Source: Pseudomonadota bacterium | GTDB taxonomy: Bacteria > Pseudomonadota > Alphaproteobacteria > Rhodospirillales > Rhodospirillaceae | DNA: 8,946 nucleotides | Direction: 5' to 3' | Assembly: GCA_023396465.1 (NCBI GenBank) | Contig: JAEWWF010000021.1 | Span: forward strand, 1-8,946 | In this document: positions 1 through 7,108 of the stretch, one piece after another | Layout of the letters: every line of letters starts with the position of its first letter | Position numbering within the stretch: position 1 is the stretch's first letter | Program-made: the position numbers and the translations under genes | Notes under the pieces: generated by a model | What the model saw: the letters and a program-made list of their open reading frames with translations, nothing else | What the model was told of the DNA's origin: nothing | The model's database searches: none

Positions 1-660
1 GTGCAGGCAAATGCCTGGGGCTCGGGTGGCCGCCGCCGCCTGTTGCAGCAGGATCACCGCCTCGGAGAGTTGGCCGGTGGAGGCGAGAAGGGTGGTGAGG
101 TTGCTGAGAGCCGGGCCGTGTCCCGGCGCGGCAGCCAGCGCCCGTCGATAACATTTGGCGGCGTCGTTGGGCCGCCCGACTTTCAGCAGGGCGTTGCCGA
201 GGTCGTTGAGAAGATCGGGGTTGGCCGTATCGGCGCGCACCAGGGCTTCCAGGCGCTCGACGGTGTGCCGGGGATCATGCCCCGCCTGAGCCTCGGCCTG
301 GATGAGCAAGGTCTGGATGCGGCCGTCGCCCGGTTGCAGTCTGGCGGCCTCGGCCAAGCGGGCCGCCGCTTCCGCCGGGCGCTGGCCGCGCAGGAGGAGG
401 AGCCCCAGGGCGAGCAGGGCCGGCACATAGTCCGGCGCGAGGGCAAGGGCGCGGCCAAGTGCTGCTTCCGCTTCCTGCGGGCGCCCCATGGTGAACAGCA
501 ACTCGCCCAAAACGTGAAGGGCGTTGACGTCGCGCGGGGCTGCCTTGGCATGGCGCTGCAAGGCGGCCAGGGCGCTCGGCAGGTCGCCCCGCCCGAGGGG
601 CTGCCGCACGGCGGCAGGCAGGGCGGCAAGCGGATCGGCGGGAGCGGCAGGCGACGGCAT
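1..660 (-). CDS. TPR-repeat protein, N-terminal part (gene runs off left edge)
   Basis: Reading the minus strand from the ATG at 660-658 gives 220 codons with no stop before the window edge, so the C-terminus is missing. The start is supported by an AAGGA Shine-Dalgarno about 7 bases upstream. The protein is Ala/Leu-rich with clear tetratricopeptide repeats: about residues 46-79 (LGELLFTMGRPQEAEAALGR), 80-112, 148-181 (LGNALLKVGRPNDAAKCYRR) and a fourth from 182. Residues 113-147 look like a degenerate repeat. There is no signal peptide, so it is probably cytoplasmic. TPRs are protein-protein scaffolds. In alphaproteobacteria such proteins beside flagellar genes are sometimes fused to glycosyltransferase or other transferase domains that modify flagellin, but the part that would show this lies outside the window. 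It follows flgL on the same strand, separated by 167 bases holding three hairpins, so it may be a separate transcript. The TPR call is firm; the function is unknown. Confidence 0.88.
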   Translation of the reverse strand, partial: MPSPAAPADPLAALPAAVRQPLGRGDLPSALAALQRHAKAAPRDVNALHVLGELLFTMGRPQEAEAALGRALALAPDYVPALLALGLLLLRGQRPAEAAARLAEAARLQPGDGRIQTLLIQAEAQAGHDPRHTVERLEALVRADTANPDLLNDLGNALLKVGRPNDAAKCYRRALAAAPGHGPALSNLTTLLASTGQLSEAVILLQQAAAATRAPGICLH

Positions 661-720
661 GGTTCTTCCTTGCGGCGTGCTGAGGTCGCGGAAGTCTAGG
701 CCCTGCCGGTTAACCCTTTC

Positions 721-757
721 TTGAGAAAAGGGGCATCTTCGTCGCTTCCGAGCCCCT
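721..757 (-). terminator. Probable rho-independent terminator, distal one after flgL
   Basis: On the minus strand AGGGGC (757-752) pairs with GCCCCT (734-729). The 17-base interior can form a small inner TCG-GAAG-CGA hairpin. The stem is followed by TTTTCTC (729-723). The T-run directly after a G/C-rich stem fits an intrinsic terminator. It is the third of three hairpins in the flgL-TPR gap and the only one with a T-run. It lies about 70 bases before the TPR start, which leaves room for a separate promoter. Confidence 0.5.
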
Positions 758-759
758 GT

Positions 760-778
760 CCGGGACCTTCTGTCCCGG
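760..778 (-). terminator. Perfect 7-bp hairpin in the flgL-TPR gap
   Basis: CCGGGAC (760-766) and GTCCCGG (772-778) are a perfect inverted repeat around a 5-base loop. There is no T-run after it on either strand, so alone it would be a weak terminator. It sits between two other hairpins and may add to termination or protect the 3' end of the flgEKL message. Confidence 0.35.
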
Positions 779-791
779 CGGTGGCGGGGTG

Positions 792-824
792 CAAACCGCG
801 CTGAGGGCGTCTCAGTGCGGTTTG
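792..824 (-). terminator. Long hairpin just after the flgL stop
   Basis: A 14-bp stem, 792-805 with 811-824, closes a 5-base loop; one pair (c800 with t816) is a mismatch in DNA that gives a G-U or A-C pair depending on the strand read. It begins 3 bases after the flgL stop codon, the usual place for a 3'-end structure. Neither strand has a T-run directly behind it, so it may block exonucleases or act together with the T-run hairpin at 721-757. Confidence 0.5.
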
Positions 825-827
825 GTA

Positions 828-2969
828 TTACAGGAAGTTCACCAGCGAAAGCTGCTGCACCTTGGCGGCAATGGAGTAGGTGCCCTGCAACTGGGTCATC
901 AGGTTGTTCAGTTCGGTCGCCACGCGGTAGGGGTCGATCTTCTCGATTCGCAGGGTCTGCTGCTCGGTGAGAGAGCGGACATCCTCGTGGCGGTCCTGGG
1001 TGACTTGCAGGCGATCCTGGGTGACGCCGATGGCGGTCCGCACGTCCACCACTTCGGCGGCGGTGGACTTCAGCAGCGGCGCGGCGCGGCTGGTGAGGGC
1101 ATGGTAGTGGCCGGGGTTGTCGGCGTCGTGGGGCACGGCGGCGAGGATGGCGGCGCCCTTCAGGGCATTGCGGAAGGCGTCCTCGTTGGCGCGGGCGCCG
1201 TAGGACACCCAGGTGCCATCATCGATCTTGGCCGAAACGGTGTCGCGGGCGTTGGCGGGCTGTTCCACCGGAGCCCCGATGTTGGTCCAGGTACCGCTGG
1301 CCACCTTGTAGAGGGTGGCGTCGTTGCCGCTTCCCACCACCATTTCATAGCCCGCTTCGGGGGTCGTCCAACTCCAGGAGAAGCCGTCGAAGCTGCCGAC
1401 GCGGGCGTTGCTGGTGCTGACATCGAGCACGCTCGACGGCTGCGGGGAAACCGGCTCCCAGCTGGTGGTGCCGGGGTTGTACTGGAGAACCTTGCCCACG
1501 TCGCCGGGCAGCCCGCCGGCCCCGGAGACATAGCGGGTATTGGCCGGATCGGCGGGGACGGCCACGTTCCAGGCCGCCCCATCCCATTGCAGAACCTGTC
1601 CCTGCTGCGCGGCCGGGAAATCGGCGCCGCCGATGATCCGGTCGTTCACCGCCGGGCCGGCGCCGAAGGACCAGCCGGCGCCGTCCCAGGTGGCGTAGCT
1701 GCCGACATCAAGGGCGCCCCAGCCGTTGCCGGCGGCGTTGACGAAGTAGCGCTGGCCGATCTGGGCCGGAGTGGGGGCGCCGGTGACGCCGTCACCGGTG
1801 GCCACGCCGCTGTAGGTGCCGTTGACCGTGGTGTCGGCGGTGGGACGCGGACCCTGCGGGCCGTCGTACCACTCGATCGCCTTGGCGCTGGAGATGTCGA
1901 AGCCGGTGGCGGTGGCCGGATCGCTGCCGGCCACCAGGCGCGGCGGATAGAAATCGAAGAAGTCGTTGGCGGCCGCCATGCCCGAGGCCCCGGCCAGATC
2001 GGTGCGGGCGATCTCGGTGATGCGGTCCTGCAAGGCGTTGACGAAGTTGGCGCCGGTCATGGCGCCAGTGCCGTCGACCTCGAACTCCACCACGCCGTCC
2101 ACCGGAATGGCCGACTTCGTGGTGACGGCCTTCATGGTGATGTCGAGGGTTTCCCCCGTCGGCAGCTCGAACGTCATGATCATGATGTCGTTGGGAGCCA
2201 CGCTGCCGATGTCGAAGTCGAGGCGGCTGCCGCTGGCGGTCGGAACGACACCCGTGGACGGAGCCACCGGAGCCACGTTGGGCGACGGGAAGCTGGCGGA
2301 GCGCAGCTTCAAGCCGAAGGGACCGCCGTCATGCACCACCGACACCTGATCGCCGGTGCGGCTGACGTTGACGCGGCCGGTCGGGTTGGTGGTGGGGCTG
2401 TCGATGGGGCCGCCGAGGTCGGCCAGCAGACGGGCGGCGGCGGCGTCCTTCAGGCCCATCTTGCCGGCGCTGCCGTTCAGGATGGTGTTGAGGTCGGCGA
2501 CCGGACGGGTCTGCGTGTCGGCGCCGGAGAACAGGTAGCGGCCCTCGATGTTGGTATTCAGGGACGAGATCACGCTTTCCAGGGTGCCGAAGGCTTCGCG
2601 CGGGATCTGCTGCAACTGGACCTCGGCGTCGCTGTTCAGCGCCACCATGCCGTTGATGCCCAGCTTGTCGACCGCCTTCTGGAGGACGTCGGCGGCGCCC
2701 TGTTGGCCTTCGATGCGGGTCTGCACCTGACCAAGGGTACGCAGATAACCGTCGATCGTCGTCATCTTCTGGCGCAGGCCCTGCACCAGGGTCGACTGCG
2801 AGCGCAACTCGCCGTGGGTGGTGGCCCACAGGCCCGAGGTCTGTTGCTCGGTCAGGGTGGCGATGCGGTCGCTCAACTGCGCGATGCTGTCGCGCAGGCG
2901 CATGTTCTGGCCAAGGGTGGTGCTGCGCGCGAAGGTCGTCGGGGTGTAGAAGCTATTGATCGAGCTCAT
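828..2969 (-). CDS. flgL: Flagellar hook-associated protein 3 (FlgL), enlarged by a central insertion
   Basis: FlgL is the second hook-filament junction protein, exported by the flagellar type III apparatus and joining FlgK to flagellin. The 713-residue product begins MSSINSFYTPTTFARSTTLG, with a flagellin-like helical N-terminal domain at about 1-145 (SDRIATLTEQQTSG, then RYLFSGADTQTRPV at 144-157). It ends with a flagellin-like C-terminal helix region at about 595-713 (DPYRVATELNNLMTQLQGTY, then KVQQLSLVNFL). The start has an AAGGA Shine-Dalgarno about 9 bases upstream; the stop is TAA. Typical FlgL proteins are about 300-420 residues. The excess lies centrally, most clearly at 371-573, where a Trp-rich stretch with repeated WDGA-W motifs (428-433, 462-467) splits what looks like a continuous FlgL segment (IEWYDG ... 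ARDTVSAKIDDGTWVSYG). It follows flgK by 20 bases and is the last gene of flgEKL. Identity as FlgL rests on both termini and gene order. Confidence 0.95.
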   Translation of the reverse strand: MSSINSFYTPTTFARSTTLGQNMRLRDSIAQLSDRIATLTEQQTSGLWATTHGELRSQSTLVQGLRQKMTTIDGYLRTLGQVQTRIEGQQGAADVLQKAVDKLGINGMVALNSDAEVQLQQIPREAFGTLESVISSLNTNIEGRYLFSGADTQTRPVADLNTILNGSAGKMGLKDAAAARLLADLGGPIDSPTTNPTGRVNVSRTGDQVSVVHDGGPFGLKLRSASFPSPNVAPVAPSTGVVPTASGSRLDFDIGSVAPNDIMIMTFELPTGETLDITMKAVTTKSAIPVDGVVEFEVDGTGAMTGANFVNALQDRITEIARTDLAGASGMAAANDFFDFYPPRLVAGSDPATATGFDISSAKAIEWYDGPQGPRPTADTTVNGTYSGVATGDGVTGAPTPAQIGQRYFVNAAGNGWGALDVGSYATWDGAGWSFGAGPAVNDRIIGGADFPAAQQGQVLQWDGAAWNVAVPADPANTRYVSGAGGLPGDVGKVLQYNPGTTSWEPVSPQPSSVLDVSTSNARVGSFDGFSWSWTTPEAGYEMVVGSGNDATLYKVASGTWTNIGAPVEQPANARDTVSAKIDDGTWVSYGARANEDAFRNALKGAAILAAVPHDADNPGHYHALTSRAAPLLKSTAAEVVDVRTAIGVTQDRLQVTQDRHEDVRSLTEQQTLRIEKIDPYRVATELNNLMTQLQGTYSIAAKVQQLSLVNFL

Positions 2970-2989
2970 GGTCGTCGTCCTTCAGGGCG

Positions 2990-4909
2990 TCAGCGGCGGA
3001 TGCTCAGCAGATCGTCGAACAGCGAGTCGACGGTTTGCATCACCTTGGCGGAAGCGGCATACGCGGACTGAAGCAGGATCAGTTGCGCCATTTCATCATC
3101 GACGTTCACACCGCTGATGGAGGCGTGGCGCTCCGCCAGCAGCGAGGTGCGGGTGTTCTGGTCGTCGGCCATGTTGATGGCCGTGGTGGCTTCCATGCCC
3201 TGGTAGGTGACGGTGGCCCGTCCCAGATCGAGGATGGTGCCGCGGAACGGCATGCTGGCATCGCCGAGGCCGGTGGAGGAGCTGAACTGGAAGCGCTGTT
3301 CGGTCAGGCGGTCGAGCAGCAGGCGCGGCCGGCTGTTGTCGCCCGCCGGCACCTCCACGCCGTCCACCTGGGTGTAGCGCACCATCAGCGTATCGTCGGC
3401 CAGGATCGCCGTGTTCACCCCGATACGTCCGGCCAGCCCCACTTTCGACCATGTGTCGTCGCTCAGGCGGCCGAGGTAGTCGGTCTGCAACACCCGGTCG
3501 CTGTTGCCGTCACGGAACAGGTTGAGCTGCGGGCCCCCTTCCGGGTCGGTCCACACCTGCCCGGAGGAGAAGCCCTTGATCGTGACGTTGGCGGAATTGT
3601 TCACCGTCAGCACGCCCGGAGTGGTGGTGCTCGCCGGATCGGTGAACAGCCCCGAGAGGGTCAGCGGCAGGTTGTCGTAAACCAGCTGGGCCATGCCGGT
3701 GTTGTCGGTCGGCAGCGGGGTTGGCAGCGGCACGAACAGGCTGTTGGCCGGGTCCGGCACCCGCGAGGCAAGGTCCGGGTTGTTCGGGTTCTCGACGAAA
3801 TAGACGGTCAGCTGCCGGTCGTTGCCGCCCTGACGGTAGTTCAGGGTCAGGCTGTCACCGTCCTGCATGACGCGGAACTTCTGCGGATCGGTGAAATCCA
3901 GCGAGTAGTTGCCAAGGCCGGTGCCGCCGGCGGTGGCGTCCACCTGACGGGTCGCCATCGCCATCACCATGGTGTGGGCGATCTCGTCCAACTGCGCCTG
4001 GGCTTCCGGCAGACGCTCGTCGCGCAGTTCGAGGTAGGCGGCGAGCTTGCCCTGGCGCGGCGGACCATCCTTCAGCAGGTCGACGCGGGTGCCGCCGGGG
4101 CTGACCAGGATCAGGGTCCCGACGTTGCGGGTTTCGTCATCCGCGCTATAGGCGTTCTCGGCGGTCAGCACCTCGCGGCCGTCGAAACTCAGCTGCCCGG
4201 CGCGTTCGTTGACCAGCACATGACCCGAGGTGGTGAACACCGTCAGACCGCCGTCGCCGCGCTCGACGTAGCGGATGTCCATGTTGGCGGACAGGGTCTG
4301 GAGGTGCAGGTCGCGGCGGTCTTCCAGGTCGGCGGTGCTCAGGTTGGCCGCCTGCCGGCCGACGATCTCGCGGTTCAGCTCCTCGATGCCCTTGAGGGCG
4401 GTGTTGATCTCGCTCATCGAGGCGGAGATGCCCCGTTCGGCCTCGGAGCGCATGTCCTGGATGCTCGCCGACAGCTGATTGAGCTGGCGCGCCAGCATGT
4501 CGGCCTGCGACACCGCAGCCTTGCGGACACCGGAGTTCTCCGGGTTGTCCGCCAGTTCACTCATGCGGACGGCGAACTGGTTCATGGTGTAGGACACCGA
4601 CACCTGATCGTCGGGGCGGCCGAACATCTCGTCGATGCGCTTGAGGAAGTCGGCGGTGGTCGACAGGCGGGCGGAGCGGCTTTCCTCGGAGCGCAGGTTC
4701 TGCTGGAGGCGAACGTCCACCTGCCGGGTGACCGACAGGATGCGCACGCCCTGGCCCTGGCCGGCGATCAGCGCGTTCTCGCGCGGGGCCACCTTGCGGG
4801 TATAGCCGGGGGTGCTGGCGTTGGCGACGTTGCGCGACACCACTTCCAGCGAGGCCTGATTGGCCCGCAGTCCCGTCAGCGATGTATTGAGCGCACCGAA
4901 CAGACTCAT
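2990..4909 (-). CDS. flgK: Flagellar hook-associated protein 1 (FlgK)
   Basis: FlgK is the first hook-filament junction protein; it is exported, lacks a cleaved signal peptide, and sits on the distal end of the hook beneath FlgL. The 639-residue product has the rod/hook-family N-terminal motif (LEVVSRNVANASTPGYTRKV, 21-40) and long helical segments at 75-185. The typical FlgK stretch QGKLAAYLELRDERLPEAQA is at 286-305, followed by QLDEIAHTM. A variable beta-rich middle spans about 340-590. The conserved C-terminal helix ISGVNVDDEMAQLILLQSAY (598-617) ends in DSLFDDLLSIRR. Length is within, but toward the high end of, the family range. The ATG at 4909 has AAGGA about 9 bases upstream. It lies 84 bases after flgE and 20 before flgL with no promoter-like sequence between, so it should be cotranscribed from the sigma-54 promoter before flgE. 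The call is secure. Confidence 0.97.
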   Translation of the reverse strand: MSLFGALNTSLTGLRANQASLEVVSRNVANASTPGYTRKVAPRENALIAGQGQGVRILSVTRQVDVRLQQNLRSEESRSARLSTTADFLKRIDEMFGRPDDQVSVSYTMNQFAVRMSELADNPENSGVRKAAVSQADMLARQLNQLSASIQDMRSEAERGISASMSEINTALKGIEELNREIVGRQAANLSTADLEDRRDLHLQTLSANMDIRYVERGDGGLTVFTTSGHVLVNERAGQLSFDGREVLTAENAYSADDETRNVGTLILVSPGGTRVDLLKDGPPRQGKLAAYLELRDERLPEAQAQLDEIAHTMVMAMATRQVDATAGGTGLGNYSLDFTDPQKFRVMQDGDSLTLNYRQGGNDRQLTVYFVENPNNPDLASRVPDPANSLFVPLPTPLPTDNTGMAQLVYDNLPLTLSGLFTDPASTTTPGVLTVNNSANVTIKGFSSGQVWTDPEGGPQLNLFRDGNSDRVLQTDYLGRLSDDTWSKVGLAGRIGVNTAILADDTLMVRYTQVDGVEVPAGDNSRPRLLLDRLTEQRFQFSSSTGLGDASMPFRGTILDLGRATVTYQGMEATTAINMADDQNTRTSLLAERHASISGVNVDDEMAQLILLQSAYAASAKVMQTVDSLFDDLLSIRR

Positions 4910-4944
4910 GATCCTGGTCCTTCTTGACCCTGGGCATCGGCATC

Positions 4945-5005
4945 GCCGGCGGCGGCCTTCTACCGGCCTCCGGCGACGCGGGCTGAAGCGCCATCAGCGC
5001 TTCAG
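4945..5005 (-). other. Two tandem hairpins spanning the flgE stop and the flgE-flgK gap
   Basis: The first is a perfect 9-bp stem, CTGAAGCGC (4983-4991) with GCGCTTCAG (4997-5005). Its 5-base loop holds the flgE stop codon (TGA at 4996-4994). The second is an imperfect GC-rich stem formed by GCCGG (4945-4949) with CCGGC (4970-4974) and an inner GGCC (4954-4957) with GGCC (4965-4968). Neither has a T-run, so full termination is unlikely. Partial attenuation or an RNA-processing/stability site that would favour flgE (needed in more copies) over flgK and flgL is possible. Confidence 0.4.
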
Positions 5006-6949
5006 GTTGACCACTTCCTCCAGCATCTCGTCGGCGGTGCGGACCGTCTTGGAGTTGGCCGAGTAGGCGCGCTGGGTGACGATCATCTTGGTGAACTCGT
5101 CGGCGATATCGACGTTGGACTGCTCGATGGCGGAGGCCACGATGTCGCCGGCACCGGCCTGGCCCGAGCGGGCGATCAGCGGGTCGCCCGATTCCGGGGT
5201 GCGCTCGAAGGCGCCGCCGTCAAGGCGACCGAGGTCGGCCGGCGAGGCGAAGGTGGCCAGCGGCACCTGATAGAGGGTGCGGGAACGGCCATTGTCGTAG
5301 TTCGCCACCACGAAACCGAAGTCGTTGATGAACACGTCGGTCAGGATACCGGCCATGTAGCCGTCCTGGTCGAGGCGGTAGACCGCGATGTCGTCGGCGT
5401 AATACTGGGTCAGCAGGATGTTCGGCAGCCCGTCGTTCGGGTTGTTGTCGATACCCGTGAAGTCCAGGGTGACATCCTCGTTGAAGCCGGTCAGGGTGCC
5501 GGCGGCGATGTTCACCGTGCCGGCGAAAGCGGCGCCGTTGTGCAGGGTCGGCCGGCCCTCTGTGAAGGTGAAGGTGCCGAGGTTCTGCCACGGTTCGGTG
5601 CCGCCGTTGGGATCCTTGGCGAGCAGAGTCCACTCGTTCTCGGCGCCGGTGTTCACCCAGCGCATCTGGATGTCGGCCGGGGTGCCGAGGTCGTTGAACA
5701 GGGTCACGGCGCCGCCCGAGTAGCTGCCGGCGGCGGCGTAGAGGGCCTGTTCATCGGTGTTGGCGAGGTTGAGCGCATAGGCCGCGCCGCCGCTGATGGC
5801 GGGGTTGCGGTTGATGGTGGCGGCGCCGACGATCACCAACTCGCCAGCGGCGGCGGTGACACCGTTGACGGTTTCGCCCGGCCCGATGACGGTGCCGCCG
5901 GCGCCGTCGATCTGGTCGGCGAAGTTGGTCAGGAAGGTATCCAGGTCAACGTCGCCGGCGCTGAAGGTGCGCGAGTATTCGACGTTGTTGATGGTGATCG
6001 AGATGCGGTCGCCGACGTTGATCGGCGCCGTCAACGATCCGGCGAAGCTGGCGCGCTGGTGCGAGGCGACGGTGGCCAGGGTGGCGGCGGCCGGCACCGG
6101 GTTGGCGACGGTGAAGGTCGGCACGGTGGTGGAACCGCGGATTTCCAGCGTGTTGGCGCCGGCACCGCTGTTCGGCGTGCGGATGGTGAAGGTCGGGTGC
6201 GCCGCCTGGATTTGGCCCGCCAGGTTGTCGAGGGCATCGGCGATGGTGACGATGCCAGCCGTGCCGGCCGCCACCGTGTAGGTGGTGCCGTTGACGTCAA
6301 CGCTGACGGCGTCGGTGACCGGGTTGTACGGCAGGGTCGGCGTGAAGTCGATGGTGTCGGCCTGGGCCTGACGGGTGCCGACGGTGGTCTGCACCGACGA
6401 CGGGAAGGCGGCGGCGCCGGACGGCAGGTTGGCGTTGTAGTTGACGCGGCTGGTCATGCGCGCCTGCATGACGTCGGTCTCGATGCGGATCGGGGTGTTG
6501 AGGTCGCTGGTGTTCAGCGTGTCCTCGTCCAGCACCATGCGGCCGTTCAGATAGTAGCCGCCGCCGTTGCGCATGTAGCCGAACTTGTCCACCTCGAAGT
6601 CGCCGCGGCGGGTGAACAGCTGCTCGTTGTCGAAGCTGACACCGCCGGGGGTGATGGAATTGGGCTTCGACACCAGGAAGAAGCCGTTGCCCGAGATGCC
6701 CATGTTGGTGGTGATCTGGGTCTGGCTGATTTCGCCCTGGACGGCGTGGCGGTAGCGCGGCGTGGCGATGACGCCGCCGGGCGAATGGGTGCGCCGGTTC
6801 GACAGCGTCACCAGCTCGGCAAAGCTGGTGTCGACGCGCTTGAAGCCGACCGTCTGGCTGTTGGCAATGTTGTCGGAGATGTTGCCGAGCGACTTGGACT
6901 GGGCACGCATGCCCGAGACTGCCGCGTTCATTGCACCATAGACGCTCAT
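4994..6949 (-). CDS. flgE: Flagellar hook protein FlgE, enlarged
   Basis: FlgE polymerises into the curved hook joining rod and filament. The 651-residue product begins MSVYGAMNAAVSGMRAQSKS and carries the rod/hook motif LGNISDNIANSQTVGFKRVD (21-40). GISGNGFFLVSKPNSI (84-99) and FTRRGDFEVDKFGYMRNGGG (112-131) follow. The C-terminal part has QDGYMAGILTDVFINDFGFV (528-547) and ends with the helix SNVDIADEFTKMIVTQRAYS (611-630) and the ANSKTV-type motif. I chose the ATG at 6949 because family homology begins there, a GAGG lies about 5 bases upstream, and the next in-frame start (TTG at 7024) is inside the promoter -12 element. FlgE is often 400-450 residues; the excess lies at about 196-405 and contains two similar beta-rich modules (213-275 and 313-375). 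It heads the flgE-flgK-flgL unit downstream of a sigma-54 promoter. Confidence 0.96.
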   Translation of the reverse strand: MSVYGAMNAAVSGMRAQSKSLGNISDNIANSQTVGFKRVDTSFAELVTLSNRRTHSPGGVIATPRYRHAVQGEISQTQITTNMGISGNGFFLVSKPNSITPGGVSFDNEQLFTRRGDFEVDKFGYMRNGGGYYLNGRMVLDEDTLNTSDLNTPIRIETDVMQARMTSRVNYNANLPSGAAAFPSSVQTTVGTRQAQADTIDFTPTLPYNPVTDAVSVDVNGTTYTVAAGTAGIVTIADALDNLAGQIQAAHPTFTIRTPNSGAGANTLEIRGSTTVPTFTVANPVPAAATLATVASHQRASFAGSLTAPINVGDRISITINNVEYSRTFSAGDVDLDTFLTNFADQIDGAGGTVIGPGETVNGVTAAAGELVIVGAATINRNPAISGGAAYALNLANTDEQALYAAAGSYSGGAVTLFNDLGTPADIQMRWVNTGAENEWTLLAKDPNGGTEPWQNLGTFTFTEGRPTLHNGAAFAGTVNIAAGTLTGFNEDVTLDFTGIDNNPNDGLPNILLTQYYADDIAVYRLDQDGYMAGILTDVFINDFGFVVANYDNGRSRTLYQVPLATFASPADLGRLDGGAFERTPESGDPLIARSGQAGAGDIVASAIEQSNVDIADEFTKMIVTQRAYSANSKTVRTADEMLEEVVNLKR

Positions 6950-7019
6950 CGTAACCTCGCTTGCCGTATCGACGGAGGGCTGGCCGTCGGGTGGCCGAAA
7001 CTCCTGGTGGGGACTTATA

Positions 7020-7035
7020 AGCAACCGACGTGCCA
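7020..7035 (-). promoter_or_regulatory. Sigma-54 (RpoN) promoter for flgE-flgK-flgL
   Basis: The minus strand reads TGGCAC (7035-7030), five bases GTCGG, then TTGCT (7024-7020). This matches the known -24/-12 consensus TGGCAC-N5-TTGCW exactly, with the GG and GC dinucleotides correctly spaced. Transcription should start near 7009, giving a leader of about 60 bases to the flgE ATG at 6949. Sigma-54 control of hook and junction genes is established in several alphaproteobacteria and gammaproteobacteria, through activators such as FlbD or FleQ/FlrC. No activator site can be identified with confidence. Confidence 0.88.
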
Positions 7036-7064
7036 GCCTGAGGGGTGCCCCGGATCGTCAGGCT
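7035..7064. repeat. Inverted repeat abutting the sigma-54 -24 element
   Basis: AGCCTGA (7035-7041) and TCAGGCT (7058-7064) are perfect 7-bp inverted arms with a 16-base spacer, so arm centres are 23 bp apart, about two DNA turns. The spacer contains a nested GGGG-TG-CCCC (7042-7051). The promoter-proximal arm overlaps the first base of the -24 element by one base. It could be an operator for a dimeric regulator or chance pairing in GC-rich DNA. Confidence 0.4.
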
Positions 7065-7108
7065 TCCGTGCCTTTGGTCGGGAGTGGCGGGGCCGGAGGG
7101 GGCGGCGC

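Noticed and set aside
183..629. Minus-strand 148-codon frame within the TPR gene
   Set aside because: It is out of frame with the TPR reading and rich in Pro/Arg/Cys; the TPR frame from 660 is the real one.
1..699. Plus-strand open frame of 232 codons opposite the TPR gene
   Set aside because: The minus strand codes for clear TPR repeats with a good ribosome-binding site; this frame has no motif and low-complexity Gly/Arg composition.
661..720. A sigma-28 or sigma-54 promoter before the TPR gene
   Set aside because: I could not find -24/-12 or TAAAGTTT/GCCGATAA-like elements; only a GGTTAACC palindrome is present, which is not enough for a call.
6950..7024. Extended FlgE start at the TTG at 7024
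   Set aside because: That TTG is the -12 element of the sigma-54 promoter and lies upstream of the expected transcript start; family homology begins at 6949.
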